Below, one piece after another: positions 4,590 through 8,541 of a stretch of DNA of 8,541 nt (position 1 is the first letter of the stretch; each line of letters begins with the position of its first letter). Where the stretch lies: NCBI GenBank assembly GCA_001799195.1, contig MGSU01000171.1, positions 272-8,812 on the forward strand, given 5' to 3'. Made by a program: the position numbers and the translations under genes. The notes under the pieces were generated by a model. It saw only the letters and a list, made by a program, of their open reading frames with translations, did no database searches and was not told where the DNA came from. The stretch comes from Deltaproteobacteria bacterium RIFOXYA12_FULL_61_11. Lineage in GTDB: Bacteria; Bdellovibrionota_F; JAHFAK01; YA12-FULL-61-11.

Positions 4590-5149
4590 ACCGCCTCCGG
4601 TGCAAAGCCGATTTCCACGGCCAGATGGGGCAACAGGAAACCATCGAACGGGTACTGCCCGAAGAACTGCAACCGCACGAAACGGCGGCCAGCAGGCAAC
4701 AACCACCCCGCGCCATGCCACCCACCGCCCAAAGCCAGGACCGGCATCACGTGGGGTCGACCGAGATCAATGACCTTCTCGAACCGCTCCCCCTGCGGGG
4801 TATAGACCGCACCGTGGACAAAGGTATGGAGGTAACCGAGGCCGCCAAGCAACTCCAGGTGAAAGGTCGAGCTCGTGGTGAAACGGTACCCACCTTCGAG
4901 ACTCACTGCCAGGGCAAGATGGTTGCGGAAGTGGAAGTAGCCGCCAAGCACAGCTCCACCAACCAGAGCGTGGCGTTCTGTTCCGAGGAACCGTCGTTCC
5001 CACCCAAACCGCAAGCCGGGATGGAGGATCATCTCTCCCCAGTAGGCCGCACTGAAAGAGGATGCGGCAACAGATGGCTCGGCCGTAGCCGTTATCGGTG
5101 CCGCGGCCGCCAGCACAAAGAGAAGGACGACGCAAAGACCGCTGTGCAC
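4586..5149 (-). CDS. Exported beta-barrel-like (outer membrane) protein
   Basis: This is a 187-residue protein. A GTG start at 5147-5149 has GGAG seven bases upstream. Residues 1-23 form a signal peptide with an A-x-A type end (ITATA before EPS). The mature part is rich in Gly and aromatics in alternating patterns, for example HPGLRFGWERRF, LGGYFHFRNHLALAVSLEGG, LGGLGYLHTF, and a C-terminal strand LPHLAVEIGF. This suits a small 6-8 strand outer-membrane barrel. I recall similar uncharacterised proteins with GGYxHxRNH-like words, but give no family name. Its stop overlaps the hydrolase lipoprotein start by four bases, so the two are probably made together and may act at the same envelope site. 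The gene is divergent from the membrane protein at 5421. Confidence 0.78.
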   Translation of the reverse strand: MHSGLCVVLLFVLAAAAPITATAEPSVAASSFSAAYWGEMILHPGLRFGWERRFLGTERHALVGGAVLGGYFHFRNHLALAVSLEGGYRFTTSSTFHLELLGGLGYLHTFVHGAVYTPQGERFEKVIDLGRPHVMPVLALGGGWHGAGWLLPAGRRFVRLQFFGQYPFDGFLLPHLAVEIGFAPEAV

Positions 5150-5264
5150 GGCCCTACTCCGAGCTCTGAATACCTCGCGATCATGCCCCGACCGACCCGA
5201 ACTGGCAAGCGAACCTCACCCCGCCTCACCCCGTCGACCGAAACTCCCGTGCTAAGACCCGCCC

Positions 5265-5281
5265 CTCTCTCAACGAGAGAG
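5265..5281. promoter_or_regulatory. Perfect palindrome in the divergent intergenic region
   Basis: CTCTCTC-AAC-GAGAGAG is a 7-bp perfect inverted repeat with a 3-base spacer, between the divergent genes starting at 5149 and 5421. It lies 43 bp upstream of the -35 box of the plus-strand promoter. No T run follows, so an operator for a dimeric regulator is likelier than a terminator. The rest of 5150-5420 shows only this site and the promoter below; no convincing minus-strand promoter was found. Confidence 0.4.
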
Positions 5282-5324
5282 TTGTAATGATTTCAAACTA
5301 CTGCAATCGCTGGGTGAGGTCTCT

Positions 5325-5353
5325 TTGACAAGCGGCGGAACCCTCGCTAGCAT
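5325..5353 (+). promoter_or_regulatory. Sigma-70-type promoter for the 5421 membrane protein gene
   Basis: A perfect -35 box TTGACA (5325-5330) is followed after 17 bp by TAGCAT (5348-5353), four of six matches to TATAAT including the first TA and final T. The predicted start near 5360 gives a 5' leader of about 60 bases before the ATG at 5421. Confidence 0.7.
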
Positions 5354-5420
5354 GTCGAACTCGGAACGTCGCCGCGCCCGTGGCGCGGGGTTCCTCGATC
5401 GGTCCGAACCCGGAGGTTGC

Positions 5421-6107
5421 ATGATCACGTCCCATCCCGAGAGCATATCGCTGCATCGCGCCCTGGTCCTGGTCCTGGCGGCTGGTTCGTACTGGGGGTT
5501 CTCCGAGGTGGTCCTTGCTGACCTGGCCCGCTCGAGCGGGCTACCTTACGCCGTCGACCTCGTACGCGGCTTGACCTATCTCTTGCTCGGACTGGTGGCG
5601 GCCCAACGACTCCGCCCCTGGTTCTTCCTCATCATGGCTGTCCTGGCCATCGGCACAAAATTACTCGTCGTCCCCATCCTCGGCCTCACCTTGGCCTGCA
5701 AGCTGAATGCGCAGGCTGCCTTGCTGCTCAGCGGGTTGGCCGTAACAGGTCTCGCCGCCTTTTCCGGTGGCAAGAGTCCGCGCACCGGATTTTCGCTTGT
5801 CGCCGCCTCGATCGTCGCCGGCGTCCTGGCGTCAGTTGCCTTCTATGCCGTGGGACTCAAACTCGTCCCTTGCGCTTATCTCTCTTCGTATGCCGGCGCT
5901 GCGGGTTTCCTGCGCTACCTGAGCACCGAGACAGTACCGGTGGCACTGAGCCTGGGATGCGGATTCCCGATCGGTCACCTGTTCGGCCGCTCGTACCGAC
6001 CGACCGTGACACTCCGACCGGCTCTGGCCGAGGGCTTCGCTCTCATCCTGTCCGCCGCCTGCTGGCTGGCCTGCGGCTATCACTTCTCCCTCGATCTCGT
6101 TCGCTGA
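5421..6107 (+). CDS. Polytopic inner-membrane protein, function unknown
   Basis: This 228-residue protein has about six or seven hydrophobic segments, near residues 13-33, 46-63, 66-90, 98-114, 124-145, 170-188 and 203-220. The first segment holds GSYWGFSE, a W-G-x-x-E word in the membrane that I associate loosely with small uncharacterised membrane proteins resembling transporter substrate-binding components. That link is from memory and weak. No ATPase, signature loop or catalytic motif is visible. The ATG at 5421 is preferred: GGAGG lies four bases upstream, and the promoter at 5325-5353 places the transcript start after any earlier in-frame start. The gene stands alone, divergent from the barrel-like gene and convergent with the OsmC gene, whose stop is only 14 bp away with no terminator visible. 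Confidence 0.8.
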   Translation: MITSHPESISLHRALVLVLAAGSYWGFSEVVLADLARSSGLPYAVDLVRGLTYLLLGLVAAQRLRPWFFLIMAVLAIGTKLLVVPILGLTLACKLNAQAALLLSGLAVTGLAAFSGGKSPRTGFSLVAASIVAGVLASVAFYAVGLKLVPCAYLSSYAGAAGFLRYLSTETVPVALSLGCGFPIGHLFGRSYRPTVTLRPALAEGFALILSAACWLACGYHFSLDLVR

Positions 6108-6121
6108 ACTTCCGACCGTTT

Positions 6122-6520
6122 TCAGACCTGCACCACGGCCTCGACATGGAACCTCGGGGGGGTCTCGAGATGCCTCTTGACCGTGCACAACGAGGCAGCT
6201 CTCACTACGGCGTCCTTGTAACGTTCGGGGAACCCTGCCGGTAGCAGGACGCGCAGGGTGAGGTCGCTGACCAGCTTGCGTTGTTCGTCCCAGACCGTCG
6301 AGAGTTGGAGCGACAAGCCCTCGGTGGGAATATTCCGACCGTTCAAGAAGCCCAGTACATACAATCCTGCGCACGTGCCGAGCGAGGCCAAGAAGAGGGA
6401 AAAGGGTTCCGGCGCACTACCCTCGCCGCCGGCTTCGATCGCTTGATCCGTAGGCACGACGAAGCCCTCGAACGCCGCGTCGACCTTCTTGCCACCGGGA
6501 AAAGAAATGGTCATTTCCAT
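6122..6520 (-). CDS. OsmC-family protein
   Basis: This is a 132-residue OsmC/Ohr-type protein. The family's characterised members reduce organic hydroperoxides in the cytoplasm with two cysteines. Both expected cysteines are present: Cys50 in FSLFLASLGTCAG, at the start of the long helix, and Cys112 in AASLCTVKRHLETPP. The length and the PEPFSLFL-then-cysteine arrangement fit the OsmC branch of generic members better than classical Ohr, but substrate is not decided. The ATG at 6518-6520 has GGAGG six bases upstream. The start is only 15 bp after the stop of the MalG-type permease, so it should be the last gene of the sugar transporter operon. This is an unusual partner, possibly only convenience. 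Confidence 0.88.
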   Translation of the reverse strand: MEMTISFPGGKKVDAAFEGFVVPTDQAIEAGGEGSAPEPFSLFLASLGTCAGLYVLGFLNGRNIPTEGLSLQLSTVWDEQRKLVSDLTLRVLLPAGFPERYKDAVVRAASLCTVKRHLETPPRFHVEAVVQV

Positions 6521-6535
6521 GGTTCGCCTCCAGCT

Positions 6536-7669
6536 TCAGCCCTTCATGCCGGTCATGGTGATGCCGCGGATGAAGAAGCGTTGACAGGTGAAGAAGAGCA
6601 CGATCACCGGGACCACCATGACGGCCGAGGAGGCCATGAGCAGGTGCCACTTGGTGCTGTACTCGCCTTTAAAGGTAGAGAGGCCCAGGGCCAAGGTGAA
6701 CTTCTCCATATCGAAGAGATAGATAAGCGGGCCCATCAGATCATTCCAGACTCCCATGAAGGTGAAAATGGCGATGGTAGCCAGGGCCGGTTTCGAGAGC
6801 GGCAGCACGACCCGCCAGAAAATGCCGAACTCGGAGCAGCCGTCGATACGCGCCGCATCGGAGAGGTCGTTCGGAATGGTGCGGAAGAACTGGCGGAGGA
6901 GGAAGATGTAGAAGGGAACCCCGAAAAAGGCCGGCAGGGTCAAGGGCCAATAGGTATCGAGGAGGTCGAGCCACTTGAACATCTGGAAGTGAGGTATAAG
7001 CAGGACGATCCCCGGCAGCATCATGGTCGACAGGAGCACCAGAAAGAGAACCTCCCGCCCCGGGAACCGCAACTTAGCGAAACCATACGCGGCTAGGGCA
7101 GAACTAAGGAGCACGCCGAGGACGTTGAGTAACACCAGGAGCAAGGTGTTGAGCGTATAGCGGAGGAATTGGAACGATCCCAGGGCAGTAGCATAATTGC
7201 GCCATTGGAGGCCGACCCGCCGGCGCAGGTCTGTGGCGGCAACGACCATGCGGTTGCCATGACGCGGATTCTCTTCGTCCAGGATCTCGACCTCGATGCG
7301 CTCGGGTTGGACCTCGCGAAGCAGGGTTGCTGCGGTCGCGGTGACGAGACCTCGTTCCGGGGCCGTAACCCTGCCCCCTTGGAATTGACCGCTGTGGACC
7401 TTCAACAACTCGCCGTGCCGTTCTCCCTCGTCGAGCCTGACCTCGAGTTCCGCATCGAACCCGGCCTTGCGCTCACACTCCACAAAGGTACCCTCGAGGA
7501 GCACCTCGTCTAACCAGGGCACGAGGTCGGGCGGTTGACGAAAGATCTCGGATGGTTTTTTCAGCGAACTGCTCACCAACCAGAGGAACGGCACGATCAT
7601 CACCGTGGCGCCGAGGAGCAGCAGTGCGTGGAGACCAGCCCTAGCGACCGGTGTCTTCGTAGTAGACAC
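6536..7669 (-). CDS. Carbohydrate ABC transporter permease, MalG type, with large periplasmic insert
   Basis: This 377-residue inner-membrane subunit would form the sugar channel with the MalF-type partner, driven by an ATPase not in this window. Membrane segments lie near residues 12-33, 171-195, 205-226, 245-262, 294-318 and 345-363. The EAA loop that contacts the ATPase is DAARIDGCSEFGIFWRVVLP (271-290), with Gly277. The C terminus ends TMTGMKG, like many family members. MalG-type permeases are usually about 270-300 residues; here about 100 extra residues (48-156) follow TM1, rich in Glu, Val and Arg with short beta-like stretches, before the usual W-x-NY region at 156-159. The GTG start at 7669 lies inside the end of the MalF-type gene (29-bp overlap) with GGAG seven bases upstream; the next Met is inside TM1. 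This implies translational coupling. The specific sugar is unknown. Confidence 0.93.
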   Translation of the reverse strand: MSTTKTPVARAGLHALLLLGATVMIVPFLWLVSSSLKKPSEIFRQPPDLVPWLDEVLLEGTFVECERKAGFDAELEVRLDEGERHGELLKVHSGQFQGGRVTAPERGLVTATAATLLREVQPERIEVEILDEENPRHGNRMVVAATDLRRRVGLQWRNYATALGSFQFLRYTLNTLLLVLLNVLGVLLSSALAAYGFAKLRFPGREVLFLVLLSTMMLPGIVLLIPHFQMFKWLDLLDTYWPLTLPAFFGVPFYIFLLRQFFRTIPNDLSDAARIDGCSEFGIFWRVVLPLSKPALATIAIFTFMGVWNDLMGPLIYLFDMEKFTLALGLSTFKGEYSTKWHLLMASSAVMVVPVIVLFFTCQRFFIRGITMTGMKG

Positions 7670-8541
7670 GTTTGCTCCCCAGTTTGAAGGTTAGGAGGGT
7701 CAGGGCAAGAATGATGACGAAGAGCACCCAGGCCATGGCCGAAGCGTAACCCATACGCAAGTATTTGAAAGCGTTTCTGTAGAGTGCCAGGACGTAGAAC
7801 AAGGTGGCGTTGTCCGGACCGCCGTCGGTCATGAGGAAACCCGCGACGAAGACTTGCAACGAACCGATCATCCCCATGACTAGGTTGAAGAAAATGATCG
7901 GGGACATCATGGGCAAGGTGATGTGCCGGAAACGGTGCCGCCAATTGGCCCCGTCCAGCTCGGCACTCTCGTAGAGATGCGCCGGGATGGACTGCAACCC
8001 GGCCAGGAAGATGACCATGCTGCCCCCGATCCCCCACAGACTCATCAACCACAGGGCCGGCATGACCAACAGGGGATCATCGAGCCAGACCAGCTCGCCG
8101 ACGAGCTTGTCGGGCAACCCGACGCCCCGCAACATCGCGTTGAGCAAGCCGTATTCCGGGTTGAAGATCCACAACCAGAGGACTGCGGAAGCCACGGCCG
8201 GGACTATCGAGGGGAGGAAAAAGATGGTCCGATAGAGGCTGATGCCCCTCACTCCGTTGTTCAACATCACGGCGACCATCAGCGCGGCGCTCAGTCCGAG
8301 TGGCACTGCTACAACGGCATAGAGAGCGGTGGCTTTCAGCGCCGGCAGGAACAGGGGATCTTCGAAGAACAACTCGCGAAAGTTTGCCAACCCGAGGAAA
8401 CGAGGAGGCGAGAGCAGATCCCAGGACGTGAAGCTGATGAACAGGGAGTAGAGGACCGGGCCGAGGTGCCAGAAAAGTAGGCCGAGAATGGCTGGGGATA
8501 CGAAGAGCAATCCGGTGATCGTCGCCCTGGAACGGCGGGAG
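7641..8541 (-). CDS. Carbohydrate ABC transporter permease, MalF type (5' end outside window)
   Basis: This is the partner permease. 299 residues are visible and the frame is open to the window edge; the residues before the TTG at 8510 (SRRSRATITG) suit the basic cytoplasmic start of the family, so the real start is probably just beyond the window. Typical features are the first segment LLFVSPAILGLLFW, the phrases FLGLANF and YRTIFFLPSIVPAV, and the EAA loop YESAELDGANWRHRFRHITL followed by P, near visible residues 190-210. FMTDGGP-like LMTDGGPDNAT and a C-terminal membrane segment follow. Length matches simple sugar permeases (about 290-300), without the large periplasmic loop known from enteric MalF. 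The stop overlaps the start of the MalG-type gene by 29 bp. The solute-binding protein and ATPase genes presumably lie upstream or elsewhere. Confidence 0.93.
   Translation of the reverse strand, partial: SRRSRATITGLLFVSPAILGLLFWHLGPVLYSLFISFTSWDLLSPPRFLGLANFRELFFEDPLFLPALKATALYAVVAVPLGLSAALMVAVMLNNGVRGISLYRTIFFLPSIVPAVASAVLWLWIFNPEYGLLNAMLRGVGLPDKLVGELVWLDDPLLVMPALWLMSLWGIGGSMVIFLAGLQSIPAHLYESAELDGANWRHRFRHITLPMMSPIIFFNLVMGMIGSLQVFVAGFLMTDGGPDNATLFYVLALYRNAFKYLRMGYASAMAWVLFVIILALTLLTFKLGSKRVYYEDTGR

Noticed and set aside
4590-4721. Upstream in-frame extension of the hydrolase
   Set aside because: It would bury the lipoprotein signal after 44 residues and lie within the barrel-like gene; the ATG at 4589 has GGAGG and the coupled ATGA overlap.
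4328-5287. Long plus-strand ORF of 319 codons
   Set aside because: It lies opposite the hydrolase and barrel-like genes, which have signal peptides, motifs and ribosome sites. The plus-strand product is low-complexity and unlike a folded protein.
6281-7096. Plus-strand ORF of 271 codons opposite the OsmC and MalG-type genes
   Set aside because: It is a His/Glu/Arg-rich shadow of well-recognised family genes on the other strand.

Overview
The window looks like chromosomal DNA from a GC-rich Gram-negative bacterium. The evidence is GC-rich coding regions, two exported lipoproteins, a signal-peptide protein that looks like an outer-membrane barrel, and inner-membrane permeases. The Cys-rich, repeat-bearing lipoprotein style recalls Myxococcota, Acidobacteriota and similar lineages, but nothing here fixes the taxon. 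No tRNA, rRNA, CRISPR array, transposase or phage gene was seen.

Layout. (1) 1-1008 (+) is the C-terminal part of a phosphoketolase cut by the window edge. (2) 1009-1329 has no protein gene; it holds an 85-bp island of about 87% A+T followed by copy 1 of a 119-bp structured element (1166-1284). (3) 1330-3237 (-) is a probable operon: a small membrane protein with an acidic tail, then a repeat-bearing lipoprotein. Its reading frame breaks at a G7 tract and continues in another frame as a cadherin-like plus Cys-rich C-terminal part. (4) 3238-3551 has no protein gene; it holds a second 85-bp AT-rich island and copy 2 of the element (3422-3540). (5) 3552-5149 (-) encodes a beta-barrel-like exported protein, translationally coupled to a lipoprotein alpha/beta hydrolase. 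(6) 5150-5420 is a divergent control region with a perfect palindrome and a near-consensus sigma-70 promoter. (7) 5421-6107 (+) is a polytopic membrane protein of unknown function. (8) 6122-8541 (-) is the end of a sugar ABC transporter operon: a MalF-type permease (cut by the edge), a MalG-type permease with an unusual insert of about 100 residues, then an OsmC-family protein.

The most interesting item is the 119-bp element. The two copies are collinear without gaps, with 100 of 119 bases identical. Each has a -24/-12-like promoter motif, a 9-bp hairpin in which 4 of 9 pairs differ and all still pair, a nearly invariant linker, and a 12-bp GCAA-capped stem with a T tract. No same-strand gene lies close downstream. 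It reads as a family of stand-alone small RNAs, each driven from an AT-rich island. I do not recognise it as a named RNA family.

The ABC permeases would import a carbohydrate, and phosphoketolase cleaves sugar phosphates to acetyl phosphate, so both ends of the window touch sugar metabolism. The genes between them suggest cell-envelope functions, and no direct link is shown by the sequence.
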